Positions 41,611-50,523 of a stretch of 64,000 bases of DNA are shown one piece after another. Each line of letters opens with the position of its first letter. Positions within the stretch are counted from its first letter, which is position 1. Origin of the DNA: Pseudomonas sp. BGr12 (GTDB taxonomy: Bacteria; Pseudomonadota; Gammaproteobacteria; Pseudomonadales; Pseudomonadaceae); NCBI RefSeq assembly GCF_030272895.1, contig NZ_JALRNF010000037.1, forward strand, positions 5,755 to 69,754. The letters are read 5' to 3'. The position numbers and the translations under genes were made by a program. The notes below the pieces were generated by a model. It was not told the DNA's origin, ran no database searches, and saw nothing but the letters and a program-made list of their open reading frames with translations.

Positions 41611-42525
41611 TCAGTAGTCGTAGCGATCCACCGCCCGGCGCCGTTCGTTGTCGTCGCGCATGTCGTAGTTGGCCGTGGTCTGGATGTTGGTGTGATGCGC
41701 CAGCTTCTGGGCAATCGACAGGTCATGCTCTTCGATCACCCGGGTAATGAAGGACCGGCGAAAGTCATGGGGCATGATCTTCACCCCAACCTGGGTCCCC
41801 CGCTGGCGGGCAATGTAGTAGATCGCATGCTTGGTGATGCGCTCGCGGGTGATATGGCTGCCACGGCGGATGCGATTGAACAGGAAGTCGTCGTCAGCCT
41901 GGCCCTCGGGCAACTGTTCGCGCCGAAACGCCAGCCAGGCATTGAGCTTGTCGAAGGCCCAGGTCGGCGCGTACTTGATCAACTGCTTGTTGCCCTTGCC
42001 CACTACCTGCAGGCTGCGCTCGCTGAAGTCGACCTGGGCCAGGCTCAGGTTGACCGACTCGGACTTGCGCATGCCGGTGCCATACAGCAAGGCGATCACC
42101 GCCGCGTCACGCAGGCCCTGGGGCCGGGGGTCGGCGGCGCAGGCATCCATCAGTTCGCGAATCAGGCTGCGCTTGAGGTTGCGGCCACTGGGCAGGCGCG
42201 TGCCCTGGGCCGGCTTGACCGTGCGGATGCGCAACAGCTGGTCCTGGCTGACCAGGCCCAGGCGCCAGGCTTCATTCATGACCCCGCGTACGGCATTGAC
42301 GTACAGCGACGAGGTGTTCGGCGCATAGCCATCGGCCCGCAAGGCCGCCACCAGCGCAGTGACGTGCCCGGGTTCGAGTTGGTGCCAGGGCACCTCGGCA
42401 ATGTCGCAATCCTCGAACCCCAGGCGGTCGGCGGCGTCCTGGAGGATGTACTTCATGGTCAGCTGGCTGGAAGGCGCCAGGCGGGCGAGGTATTGCAACA
42501 AGGGGTTTTGCAGTGAATCGGACAA
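41611..42525 (-). CDS. Tyrosine-type site-specific recombinase/integrase
   Basis: The 304-residue product probably starts at TTG 42525, with AGGA about ten bases upstream. The N-terminal SAM-like DNA-binding domain (about 1-110) precedes the catalytic domain. Catalytic residues are visible: Arg in GTGMRKSES, Lys in VVGKGNKQL, HxxR in PHDFRRSF, His in LAHHTNIQTT and Tyr in ANYDMRDD. It resembles XerC/D-size chromosomal integrases rather than large phage ones. No adjacent tRNA, phage or integron genes are present. The inverted repeat 29 bases upstream (42554-42583) may be its binding or recombination site. Confidence 0.85.
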   Translation of the reverse strand: MSDSLQNPLLQYLARLAPSSQLTMKYILQDAADRLGFEDCDIAEVPWHQLEPGHVTALVAALRADGYAPNTSSLYVNAVRGVMNEAWRLGLVSQDQLLRIRTVKPAQGTRLPSGRNLKRSLIRELMDACAADPRPQGLRDAAVIALLYGTGMRKSESVNLSLAQVDFSERSLQVVGKGNKQLIKYAPTWAFDKLNAWLAFRREQLPEGQADDDFLFNRIRRGSHITRERITKHAIYYIARQRGTQVGVKIMPHDFRRSFITRVIEEHDLSIAQKLAHHTNIQTTANYDMRDDNERRRAVDRYDY

Positions 42526-42553
42526 ACCGGGAATCCTGTAGAGCTGAACTGAG

Positions 42554-42583
42554 GTCAGAATGACTGCATCCTTTCATTCTGAC
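42554..42583. repeat. Perfect 10-bp inverted repeat upstream of the recombinase gene
   Basis: GTCAGAATGA and TCATTCTGAC flank a 10-base spacer. The size and the central spacer resemble a recombination core, or an operator. It lies between the recombinase start and the DUF1345 gene. A shorter repeat, GTGATG/CATCAC, lies at 42662-42679. Confidence 0.6.
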
Positions 42584-42783
42584 TCGGACCACAGCAGGTC
42601 ATTGTGACCCGCATCATGACCAGATCCTTGATTGGCAAGCCATTTTTGCCTGGCACAGGGCGTGATGGTACCTCATCACCCCCACTGGAATCGATTGAGG
42701 GCAAAATCATGGCCACCCCTTTTGGCTGGTCAGCCGCTGGCTGGAGGCTAAAGTTGCACAAGGACCCCCGGCCTTGAGGCACC

Positions 42784-43416
42784 ATGGCTTTTCATCGATT
42801 GACCCGCAGCCACCCGCGCCTGACCGTCGCCACCCTCACCGGCCTGCTGGCCGGCTGGCTGGTGCCGGCCAGCGACTGGGTCGAACACGTGCTGATCGGC
42901 TGGAATGTCGGCGTGTGGCTGTACCTGCTGCTGATCCTGTGGCTGACCGTGGGCGCCAGCGCGCAAAAGGTCAGCCAGGTGGCCAGTATCGAGGATGAAA
43001 ACGCCGGCCTGGTGTTGTTCACCGTCAGCGTCGCGGCGATCGCCAGCCTGGCCGCGGTGATCCTGCAACTGGTGGGCGACGGCGCGGGGCCGTTGCGCTA
43101 TGCCTATACCGGGTTCACCGTCGCCGGCTCCTGGTTGCTGATCGGCACCATTTTCAGCCTGCACTACGCCCACCTGTTCTACACCGCCCGGGAACATACG
43201 CCGCTGCTGCGTTTTACCGACGGTGAACGTCACCCCGACTACTGGGACTTTCACTACTTCTCGTTCACCTTGAGCGTGGCGGTACAGACCTCGGACGTGG
43301 GCGTCGCCGGACGCGAGATGCGCCGGGTGGTGCTGGCCCACTCACTGGTAGGCTTTATCTTCAATACCGCGATTCTGGGCTTTACCATCAACCTGGCCGC
43401 AACCCTGATCAACTGA
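42784..43416 (+). CDS. DUF1345 family membrane protein
   Basis: The 210-residue product has about five membrane helices, near 15-30, 35-58, 75-98, 108-132 and 185-208. It has the family motif [39 protein letters not shown], diagnostic for DUF1345. The function is unknown. The start is ATG 42784 with TTGAGG upstream. Its last 75 bases overlap the 3' end of the convergent aminotransferase gene. Confidence 0.85.
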   Translation: MAFHRLTRSHPRLTVATLTGLLAGWLVPASDWVEHVLIGWNVGVWLYLLLILWLTVGASAQKVSQVASIEDENAGLVLFTVSVAAIASLAAVILQLVGDGAGPLRYAYTGFTVAGSWLLIGTIFSLHYAHLFYTAREHTPLLRFTDGERHPDYWDFHYFSFTLSVAVQTSDVGVAGREMRRVVLAHSLVGFIFNTAILGFTINLAATLIN

Positions 43417-44598
43417 AGTCTGGCCTTCGAGCACCTGCATGGCACACCGGGCGATGCGTCGGCAGGCCTCGACCAGGCGCTCGCTGTCGAGCACCAGGCC
43501 AAAGCGCAGGTGCCCGGCCGCACTGGGGCCGAAGGCATCGCCGGCCAGCACCGACACGCCGTGCTCCTCCAGCAGGCGCTCGGCAAACGCCTGGGCACCC
43601 AGGCCGGTCTCGCGGATATCGATCATCACGAACATGCCGCCATCGGGCTTGTGCACGCGCACGCCCGGGCAATGGGCCAGGCTTGCGCAGACCCGGTCGC
43701 GGCGTTCGCGGTAGGTCTGGCGCATCTGCCGCACCTCTGGCAGGTCCTGCTCCAGTGCCAGCTGGGCGGCGTCCTGGACGAAGTCCGGCAGGCCGTAGAG
43801 CATGCACAAGGCCAGGTTGCTCAAGTGATCGCCCAGCGCCTGCGGGCCGATCACCCAGCCAACCCGCCAGCCCGACATGGCGTGGGACTTGGACAAACTG
43901 TTGATGGTCGCCGTGCGTTCGGCCATGCCCGGCAGGCTGGCCGGGCTGAAATGCTCGCCTTCATACAGCAGCTCACTGTAGACCTCATCGCTGATCAGCC
44001 ACAGGTCATGCTCGATGCACAGCCGCGCCAAGCGCTCCCAGGTGGACCTGGGCAAGCTGGCGCCAGTGGGATTGTGCGGGCTGTTGAACAGCAGCGCCCG
44101 GGTGCGTGGCGTCACCAGCGCCGCCACATCCGCCGGGTCGACGCGAAAGCCCTGCTCGGGCTTGACCGCCACCGGCACTACCCGCGCACCACAGGCGCCG
44201 AACACCGCCTCGTAGGTGACGTACATGGGCTCGGCGACGATCACCTCGTCACCGGGGTCGAACAGGCACTGGGCCACGCCATACAAGGCGCACTGCGCCC
44301 CGGCCAGCACCACCACCTCCTGCGGGTCGACCGGCTGGCCGCTGTGACGAGTGTGGTGGCGGGCAATGGCCCGGCGCAGGCCCAGGCTGCCGCGGATATC
44401 GGCGTAGTGGGTACGGCCGGCGTGCAGGCTGTCGATGGCGGCGTCGACAATAACCTTCGGCGTGTCGAAGTCCGGGTCGCCGATCGACAGCAGGAAGATC
44501 TCCCGCCCCTGATCCTGCAACTCGACGGCGCGGTAGTGAATATCCCAGGCAGCGGCGCCGTCACCGGCGATACGTTGGGTGAGCGCGGAATAACGCAT
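43342..44598 (-). CDS. aruH: Arginine:pyruvate transaminase AruH-like aminotransferase
   Basis: The 418-residue class I aminotransferase has the PLP Lys in [16 protein letters not shown] and the substrate Arg in [12 protein letters not shown]. The N-terminus [24 protein letters not shown] closely resembles AruH of P. aeruginosa as I recall it. Similar agreement extends through [18 protein letters not shown]. AruH transfers the alpha-amino group of arginine to pyruvate, giving 2-ketoarginine. The protein is about 25 residues longer than AruH at the C-terminus, and that extension overlaps the DUF1345 gene antisense. The decarboxylase partner aruI is not adjacent. A generic aminotransferase is the alternative. 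Confidence 0.8.
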   Translation of the reverse strand: MRYSALTQRIAGDGAAAWDIHYRAVELQDQGREIFLLSIGDPDFDTPKVIVDAAIDSLHAGRTHYADIRGSLGLRRAIARHHTRHSGQPVDPQEVVVLAGAQCALYGVAQCLFDPGDEVIVAEPMYVTYEAVFGACGARVVPVAVKPEQGFRVDPADVAALVTPRTRALLFNSPHNPTGASLPRSTWERLARLCIEHDLWLISDEVYSELLYEGEHFSPASLPGMAERTATINSLSKSHAMSGWRVGWVIGPQALGDHLSNLALCMLYGLPDFVQDAAQLALEQDLPEVRQMRQTYRERRDRVCASLAHCPGVRVHKPDGGMFVMIDIRETGLGAQAFAERLLEEHGVSVLAGDAFGPSAAGHLRFGLVLDSERLVEACRRIARCAMQVLEGQTSVDQGCGQVDGKAQNRGIEDKAYQ

Positions 44599-44919
44599 GA
44601 CGGTCTCCTTGACTGAGCCTGGGCGCCATTGGTCTGAAAGTTACCCAGGCGGGCATCCTAGCCGACTGCCGGTAAAAATAGCAGAACGCCCAGCGCCGCC
44701 GCGGTGAAATATTGCCGGCAAACGTTTGCCGTTTTCCAGCGTTGGCCATGAGGTTGCCGCACAGCACCAGGCCCTGCTTCAAGGAATCGACAAACCGTCA
44801 TCATCACGGGCAGACACTGGTGTCAGCGGTGCTATGGTTAGGGGGCTCTCCAGGGTCCCCGGGGACCTGTTGCGCACCTCGATCCGCCCACCTGTTGTTC
44901 ACCCTACAAGGAGGCTGGC
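44599..44919. other. Intergenic region with a perfect 16-bp palindrome
   Basis: This is the divergent promoter region of aruH and the DUF1652 gene. It has a perfect palindrome at 44716-44731 (see separate entry), about 118 bases from the aruH start. TTGACT near 44611 reads toward the plus strand only and is not an obvious aruH -35. No open frame or RNA gene was found. Confidence 0.5.
44716..44731. promoter_or_regulatory. LacI/GalR-like operator palindrome
   Basis: CGGCAAACGTTTGCCG is a perfect palindrome with the central CG typical of LacI-family operators. It lies between aruH and the DUF1652 gene. No LacI-type regulator gene is in the window, so the binding protein is unknown. Confidence 0.5.
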
Positions 44920-45180
44920 ATGAACAAACTGACATTTCCCAGCGCCTGCCAGATGATGCGCTGGCACTTTCATCCGCTGGGGTTCGAGGCCAGCATGGAC
45001 GCGCCGCGCAGCATGATCGCGCGCCTGTTCGACCGGGCCACCGGTGAAACCCTGCTGGCCGTCGCCGGCATCCCCTGCGCCACGCTCATGCCCGCCGCCG
45101 ATGTCGAACGCATCATCGAAGCGGTCGAGGCGGAACTCGAGGCGTTCGAGCCGTCCTGCCACCTGCGCGCCGCAGGCTGA
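44920..45180 (+). CDS. DUF1652 domain protein
   Basis: The 86-residue product begins MNKLTFPSACQMMRWHFHPLGFEA and includes DRATGETLLAVAGIPC, the DUF1652 pattern found in Pseudomonas. Function is unknown. AAGGAGG precedes the ATG. It has no signal peptide or membrane segment, and its C-terminus forms an acidic helix. It stops five bases before the 3' end of the convergent MHYT-GGDEF-EAL gene. Confidence 0.85.
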   Translation: MNKLTFPSACQMMRWHFHPLGFEASMDAPRSMIARLFDRATGETLLAVAGIPCATLMPAADVERIIEAVEAELEAFEPSCHLRAAG

Positions 45181-45185
45181 AGGTT

Positions 45186-47270
45186 TCAGTCCACCGCCAG
45201 GCTTTCGCGGGCCCGCTCGATATCGACGATGAAGCGCTCGGCCGGCATCGGCTGACCGAGCAGATACCCCTGCAACGAATCGCAACCCAGGCGCGTGAGG
45301 AAGTTCTGCTGACGGTCGGTTTCCACCCCTTCGGCGACAATCCGCAAGCCCAGCGCCTGGCCCAGGGCGACGATGGCCGAGACGATCGCCGCGTCATCGC
45401 TGTCCTGCTCCAGGTCGCGGACAAAACCACGGTCGATCTTCAGCTCGTTGGCCGGCAGGCGCTTGAGGTACATCAGGCTCGAATAGCCGGTGCCGAAATC
45501 GTCGATGGACAGGTCGACGCCCATGTCCGAGAGCTTCTGCAAGACCTCGAGGCTGGCATCGGCATCGTGCATGGCCGTGGTTTCGGTGATCTCCAGGGTC
45601 AGGCTGTTGGCCGGCAACTGGTGACGAGCCAACACCCGGGCGACGCTGTCGACCAGCCCGGCATGGCAGAACTGGATGGCCGAGAGATTGACCGCCATGC
45701 GCCAGTCGCTGTAGCCCTGGTCGATCCAGGCACGCATCTGCCGGCAGGCTTCGTCCAGCACCCACTCGCCGATGGGGATGATCAACCCGGTCTTTTCCGC
45801 CAGCACGATAAAGCGATCCGGCAGCAGCAGACCATGCTGCGGGTGCTCCCAGCGCAGCAGCGCCTCGGCGCCGATGGGCTGGCAATGCCGGGCGTCGAAC
45901 TTGGGCTGGTAGAACAAGCGGAACTGGCGCTGGTCCAGCGCGGTGCGCAAGTCTTGCAGCAGTTGCAGTTGCAGGCGCGCGTTGCTGTTCATCGACACAT
46001 CGAAGAAGCTGTAGCCGTTCTTGCCGGCGCTCTTGGCGTGGTACATCGCCGCATCGGCATTGCGCAGCAACTCGTGCTGGTCCTGGCCGTTGCCTGGGTA
46101 GAGCACGATACCGATGCTCGCGGAAATCTGCAGGTTCTGCTCGGCCACGCGGAAAGTCCGGGAAATCAGATTGACCTGCTTGGCCGCGACGCTCACCGCA
46201 TCGTCGGCATCCTGCAACTCCACCAGCAGCACGAACTCATCGCCGCCGATACGCGCCAGGGTGTCCTGGTTGTGCAGGTGGCCGCGCAGGCGCTGGGCGA
46301 CCTCCTTGAGCAGCAGGTCGCCCATATGGTGGCCGAAGGCATCGTTGACCGGCTTGAAGCCATCCAGATCGATGAACATCAGCGCAAAACAGCCGCCCTG
46401 CGCCGTGACCTTGGCGATGGCCTGGTCGATACGGTCGGCCAGCAGCGTACGGTTGGGCAAGCCGGTCAGGGTGTCGTGCAGGGCCAACTGGGTCAGCTCC
46501 TGGTTGGCCAGGGTCAGCGAGCGGGCAAGCTCGGCGGTGCGCGCTTCCAGGCGGGCATCGAGCACCGAGGTCAGCAGCGCCACCGCCAGCACCGCCAGGG
46601 TGGTGATCAGCACCAGGTAATCCAGGCCGTTGCCGCTCAGGCCATTGACCAATGCGCCGCAGAAGCTGCCTTCGGGAAAGTTCGCCGCCGCCATGCCGGT
46701 GTAGTGCATGCCGACAATCGCAAAACCCATCACCACCGCCGCCGCACCGCGGATCTGGCGGACATAGAGGGTCTGCTGGCGCAGCCGGAAGGCGATCCAC
46801 AAGGCCGCCGCCGAAGCGCCCACGGCGATCACCAGCGACAGGCCGAACAAGGTCGGGTCGTAGTCGATGCCCGGCGTCATCAACAGCGCGGCCATGCCGG
46901 TGTAATGCATGCTGCTGATGCCAGCGCCCATGATCAGCGCCCCCAGGCCCAGTTGCGTCCAGGGCAGGCTCGGCTGGCTCACCAGCCACAGGGCAAACCC
47001 CGACGACAGGCCGGCGATCAGCAGCGACAACAAGGTCAGGCCCAGGTCATAGCCCAGGGGGATCGGCAGGCTGAAGGCGAGCATGCCGATAAAGTGCATC
47101 GACCAGATGCCAAAGCCCATGGCCAGCGCGCCACCGCCGATCCACAGGTACACCGCCCGGCCCTTGGCGGTGGCGATGCGTCCGGTCAGGTCGAGCGCGG
47201 TATAGGAGGCAAGGATGGCCACGCACAGTGAAATCAACACCAGCGAAGAGGAGTAACTACCGATTAGCAT
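45186..47270 (-). CDS. mucR: MHYT-GGDEF-EAL protein, MucR-like c-di-GMP enzyme
   Basis: The 694-residue product starts at ATG 47270, with GGAAGG five bases upstream. Seven membrane helices of the MHYT sensor (1-240) contain WSMHFIGM, SSMHYTGM and VGMHYTGM, proposed to bind copper and sense O2, CO or NO. The GGDEF domain (about 270-430) has RIGGDEFVLL, an intact active site. The EAL domain (about 440-690) has GAEALLRWEHP, NLSAIQF, EITET and DDFGTGYSSL with catalytic residues kept. Both synthesis and breakdown of c-di-GMP look possible. Domain order equals P. aeruginosa MucR, which supports alginate production. The sigma-54 regulator at 4.5 kb is a possible c-di-GMP-responsive partner. Confidence 0.85.
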   Translation of the reverse strand: MLIGSYSSSLVLISLCVAILASYTALDLTGRIATAKGRAVYLWIGGGALAMGFGIWSMHFIGMLAFSLPIPLGYDLGLTLLSLLIAGLSSGFALWLVSQPSLPWTQLGLGALIMGAGISSMHYTGMAALLMTPGIDYDPTLFGLSLVIAVGASAAALWIAFRLRQQTLYVRQIRGAAAVVMGFAIVGMHYTGMAAANFPEGSFCGALVNGLSGNGLDYLVLITTLAVLAVALLTSVLDARLEARTAELARSLTLANQELTQLALHDTLTGLPNRTLLADRIDQAIAKVTAQGGCFALMFIDLDGFKPVNDAFGHHMGDLLLKEVAQRLRGHLHNQDTLARIGGDEFVLLVELQDADDAVSVAAKQVNLISRTFRVAEQNLQISASIGIVLYPGNGQDQHELLRNADAAMYHAKSAGKNGYSFFDVSMNSNARLQLQLLQDLRTALDQRQFRLFYQPKFDARHCQPIGAEALLRWEHPQHGLLLPDRFIVLAEKTGLIIPIGEWVLDEACRQMRAWIDQGYSDWRMAVNLSAIQFCHAGLVDSVARVLARHQLPANSLTLEITETTAMHDADASLEVLQKLSDMGVDLSIDDFGTGYSSLMYLKRLPANELKIDRGFVRDLEQDSDDAAIVSAIVALGQALGLRIVAEGVETDRQQNFLTRLGCDSLQGYLLGQPMPAERFIVDIERARESLAVD

Positions 47271-47378
47271 GAAGGCCTTCCACAACCCAGGAACCGGGCA
47301 CAGACAGGGCCCGGGGAAAAGCCGATGATTGTACTCAAGCTTTGGCGAAACGCACGGGTTTTCGCGGGTGTTCGTCGA

Positions 47379-48494
47379 CTAGCCGCAAGCCCCCGGCACC
47401 GGTAGCAATTGTATGTCGACCCGACGGTTGACCGACCGCCCCTGCTCACTCTCGTTGCTGGCAATCGGCTGACTGGCGGCCAAGCCCTGCACTACAAAAC
47501 AACTGTCGGGAATGTCGCCCATGCGCTGTATCCACTCGCGTACTGCCAGGGCCCGGTCCTGCGACAGTCGGAGGTTCTTGTCCGGGGCTCCGCTGGCATC
47601 GGTGTGTCCGGAGATAACGATCATCCGGCCTGGCTGAAACTTGATGTCGGCCAGGGCATTGACCAGCGCCTTGGTGGACCCGGCCTTGAACTCGGCACTG
47701 CCGGCATCGAACAGGCGCAGGCTGCTCAAGCGCACGGGCTCAGGCACCCCCCGTACGCGGTCCTGGCCGCTCAGCAGGTACTGCCAGCCCGCCCAACCAG
47801 CCAGGGCCAGACAGCTGGCCACTGCAAGCAACCACAAACCCCAGGGCCTTCGTCGGCTTGCAAGGCGAAACATCGGCAAGTCGGCAGTACGCGGGGGCGT
47901 AACGACCATGATCGGCGTCACGGGTGTCGATGCTTCTCCCCTGACCGACGCCAGCACTGTCGCCGTGGGGCTGTGCGACAACTCAAGGCGCTGCACAAGA
48001 ATTGCGACCTGTTGACGCAACGTCTGCAACGAAAGCATCGGGGTTCGCACCTGGCGCTCCAGCAGCGTGCCCAGGTACTCAAGTGCGCTGCCCAGTCCCA
48101 TGAGTGCAGGCAGACTGTCCGGCTTCAGATCCAGGGTACGCACCAGTGACTGCATTTGCGCGAACAGCCAGAACAGGATGTCCAGGCGATCCGCCGATCT
48201 CGACGGCCATAGCCGCGCCCACTCGTTGCCAAGCGTTTCCAGCAGGGCCACGCCCTCGGTCATGCCCTCCAGGCCATGGCGTTGGCTTCGCGCCAACACG
48301 AATGCAGCGGCTGTCTGCAACTCCGCCCCATTCTTGTCGAACAATGCCAGGCACAGTTGCTCCACCCGCAGCCAGTCGACGTCCGGGCAGGCCGGGTGGC
48401 CCAGTTTGGCAAGTTCGCTACGCAACAGGGTGAACTCCCTGTAACCGCCGGGATCGCCGCCGATTCGAAGATGCATCTCAAATAGTGCCGTCAT
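47379..48494 (-). CDS. T6SS ImpA_N (TssA/VasL-like) domain fused to OmpA domain
   Basis: The 371-residue product starts at ATG 48494, with GGGAAG eight bases upstream. Residues 1-110 resemble the ImpA N-terminal domain (EFTLLRSELAKLGHPACPDVDWLRVEQ). A membrane helix lies near 213-232. The C-terminus (about 255-370) is an OmpA peptidoglycan-binding domain with VISGHTDASGAPDKNLRLSQDRALAVREWI and SVNRRVDIQL. It may anchor the T6SS baseplate or membrane complex to the cell wall, a task often done by TssL-OmpA fusions or TagL. It ends the T6SS operon in this window, 22 bases after tssE. Confidence 0.78.
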   Translation of the reverse strand: MTALFEMHLRIGGDPGGYREFTLLRSELAKLGHPACPDVDWLRVEQLCLALFDKNGAELQTAAAFVLARSQRHGLEGMTEGVALLETLGNEWARLWPSRSADRLDILFWLFAQMQSLVRTLDLKPDSLPALMGLGSALEYLGTLLERQVRTPMLSLQTLRQQVAILVQRLELSHSPTATVLASVRGEASTPVTPIMVVTPPRTADLPMFRLASRRRPWGLWLLAVASCLALAGWAGWQYLLSGQDRVRGVPEPVRLSSLRLFDAGSAEFKAGSTKALVNALADIKFQPGRMIVISGHTDASGAPDKNLRLSQDRALAVREWIQRMGDIPDSCFVVQGLAASQPIASNESEQGRSVNRRVDIQLLPVPGACG

Positions 48495-48516
48495 CCAGCC
48501 CACTTCCCTTTCAGGT

Positions 48517-48948
48517 TCACGACTTCGACAAGTACTGCTGTCGCTTCAGGTGACGCACCAGTACATTGCCCTCGGGTGCCAGCGTCGTAGCAAACGACAT
48601 TCGCTCACCGCCTGTGAGTTGCACATCGAGGCGATATTCAAGGTGGCCAGGCTGTGCTTGCGCCAGCAGGTCAACACTCACCGCTGCCAGGCGTGGCTCG
48701 TACCTGAGCAGGGTATCGACCAGGGTGTGCATCAGCCGGTGCGCCGTGGCGGGAAGCCCCTGCAGGACCATGCCCATGTCAGGCAGACCGTAGTCCGGCA
48801 GGTGGCTGAGCGTGCCGGCGCGGCTGTTGAGGATGCGTTGCAGATTATCCAGCACCGACAAGGTCAATTGGTCCTCTTCGGCGACCTGATCGAGCGCCAG
48901 TTCACCGTCGAAATTTTGCAGGAGCACTTCATAAAGCGATGGATTCAC
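48517..48948 (-). CDS. tssE: T6SS baseplate protein TssE (gp25-like)
   Basis: The 143-residue product starts at GTG 48948, with GGGAG nine bases upstream. It carries the gp25/lysozyme-like fold signature VLDNLQRILNSRAGTLSHLPDYGLPDM followed by YEPRLAAVSV. TssE is the baseplate protein that contacts the sheath. It overlaps tssJ by four bases. Confidence 0.9.
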   Translation of the reverse strand: MNPSLYEVLLQNFDGELALDQVAEEDQLTLSVLDNLQRILNSRAGTLSHLPDYGLPDMGMVLQGLPATAHRLMHTLVDTLLRYEPRLAAVSVDLLAQAQPGHLEYRLDVQLTGGERMSFATTLAPEGNVLVRHLKRQQYLSKS

Positions 48949-49490
48949 TTCGTCTGCTCCCTATTCCTGGGGCGTAGGGCCAGGCGATCCTCGCTCAGCT
49001 CGATCACTCGCGGCCGGTCCGGATCGAGGTCGTTGCGGCTCAGGGTCAGGCGCCAGGTGTCCTGGTCTGAGTCGGGCGTTCGAAACAACGCTACCACCGT
49101 GACGAACGCTGCGCCCGAATCCAGGGGTATGCTCATCTGAGCACCTTCACCGGGTTTGACCACCACGGCCCGTTCATCCAGCAGGTCGGCGCCCAGCACC
49201 CTGTTGCCACTGTGCAACAGGTCGTCGTAGGTCGCCCGCTCCATGGCCTTGCGCTCGCGCAATTGATAGATACGCACCATGGTCGGCACTGACAGGTCGC
49301 TCATATCCGTCACGTCCCTGTTCGTGGCTGCCCGCCCACTGAAATCCAGATGAAGCGTTTTGACCTGTGTGTAGAAAATGGCCCGGGCTGTGGATGTGCT
49401 GCTGTCGGTCAGGGTCTGGGTCAGACCGCAGCCGCCGAGCAATGCCGCCAGCGCGACCAGCCACACTGCATTAGAAACCGTACGCCACAT
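48945..49490 (-). CDS. tssJ: T6SS outer-membrane lipoprotein TssJ
   Basis: The 181-residue product starts at ATG 49490 within the tssG 3' end (20-base overlap). It has a lipobox LLGGC (Cys about 21). The mature part is a transthyretin-like beta sandwich, with VRIYQLRERKAMERATYDDLL and AQMSIPLDSGAAFVTVVALFR, the usual TssJ strands. It would anchor the TssM/TssL complex in the outer membrane. Confidence 0.9.
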   Translation of the reverse strand: MWRTVSNAVWLVALAALLGGCGLTQTLTDSSTSTARAIFYTQVKTLHLDFSGRAATNRDVTDMSDLSVPTMVRIYQLRERKAMERATYDDLLHSGNRVLGADLLDERAVVVKPGEGAQMSIPLDSGAAFVTVVALFRTPDSDQDTWRLTLSRNDLDPDRPRVIELSEDRLALRPRNREQTK

Positions 49491-50523
49491 GATGTATCTC
49501 CCTGATCCGAGGGTTGCTCTGCAGGCCGCTGTAACGGCCGAGGTTGATGGTGAGGGTGTCGCGCCGAGCCGCCTGCCTGGGGGCATTTCCCAACCCCAGC
49601 ACAGCGGTCATGCCCAACAGCACCGGGGCCTGCCCCAACACAGCGGGTGGAAGGCTGTGCACCGGGAGCGACAATTGCAGCCTGGCGGTACAACGCCACC
49701 CCAGGTACACCCGAAGCAACACCAGCAGGTCGCTGTGCAATGCGCCTGCGGGCAACCAACCGCGCGCTTCCTCCTGATCCTCGGTGAACAGCTCCAGGTG
49801 CAGCTCACTGTTGGCGTCATGGCCGACCCGCCCTAACGGGACACGTTGCGCCAGGCCGGTCGGATGGCGGCGGGACAGACCGGCCGGCTGCGCCAGGATG
49901 ATTTTTCGTGGCCAGTGCGCGGTGACTACGGTCCGGGTTTTGGGGGCCAAGAGTTTGACCAGGGCCGCGATACCTTCGGCATTGCGCGTCGGTAGCCGCA
50001 TAACGCCGAGCAATGCCAGAAAGCGTGACATTGGCGTGGCGATCCGCTCGCCGGTCCCTGGAATGCCCAGACCGACAAGCCCCAGCAGGCACTGGGAAGT
50101 CGCATCGCCGCCGCCTGCCTGGAACGTGGCGGGATACGAGTACTTGCGCCAGATGCGGTAAAACTGGGTAAAGATCCTGTGATTGAATATATCCAGAAAG
50201 GCTTCGAGCGCCTGGTGCCCCTCCCGACGTTGGGCAATGTCGTCCAGGTAGGCCGTCGGCAAGGGTGAATCGACCCCATACAGCCCAAGCAAACGGGTCC
50301 GTACCGTGGCCGGATGCCGGCCCATTTCAATGGCCTTCAGCTCGCCAGCCGGAAACCCCATGCCAGGGTGAGGCCGAAAGCGCACCGGATCATCAGCCGG
50401 GTGTGTGCTGCTGCCCAGGGGTGAATGGTCGGGCATCATTTGCTCCAGCAACTGGCAAAAGCGAAACAGATTGGCTTCGCTCACCCGCCCTCGCAGCGCT
50501 TGCAATACGTCGTCGACCTTCAT
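49471..50523 (-). CDS. tssG: T6SS baseplate protein TssG
   Basis: The 350-residue product has TssG blocks SEANLFRFCQLLEQMMPD and RFRPHPGMGFPAGELKAIE near the N-terminus. FLDIFNHRIFTQFYRIWRKYSYP follows near residue 118. It forms the baseplate wedge with TssF, TssE and TssK. It overlaps tssF by four bases. Confidence 0.93.
   Translation of the reverse strand: MKVDDVLQALRGRVSEANLFRFCQLLEQMMPDHSPLGSSTHPADDPVRFRPHPGMGFPAGELKAIEMGRHPATVRTRLLGLYGVDSPLPTAYLDDIAQRREGHQALEAFLDIFNHRIFTQFYRIWRKYSYPATFQAGGGDATSQCLLGLVGLGIPGTGERIATPMSRFLALLGVMRLPTRNAEGIAALVKLLAPKTRTVVTAHWPRKIILAQPAGLSRRHPTGLAQRVPLGRVGHDANSELHLELFTEDQEEARGWLPAGALHSDLLVLLRVYLGWRCTARLQLSLPVHSLPPAVLGQAPVLLGMTAVLGLGNAPRQAARRDTLTINLGRYSGLQSNPRIREIHHVAYGF

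Noticed and set aside
41486..42783. Genomic island boundary with tRNA attachment site around the recombinase
   Set aside because: No tRNA gene, phage gene or direct-repeat pair was found; only a REPIN and an inverted repeat flank the gene.
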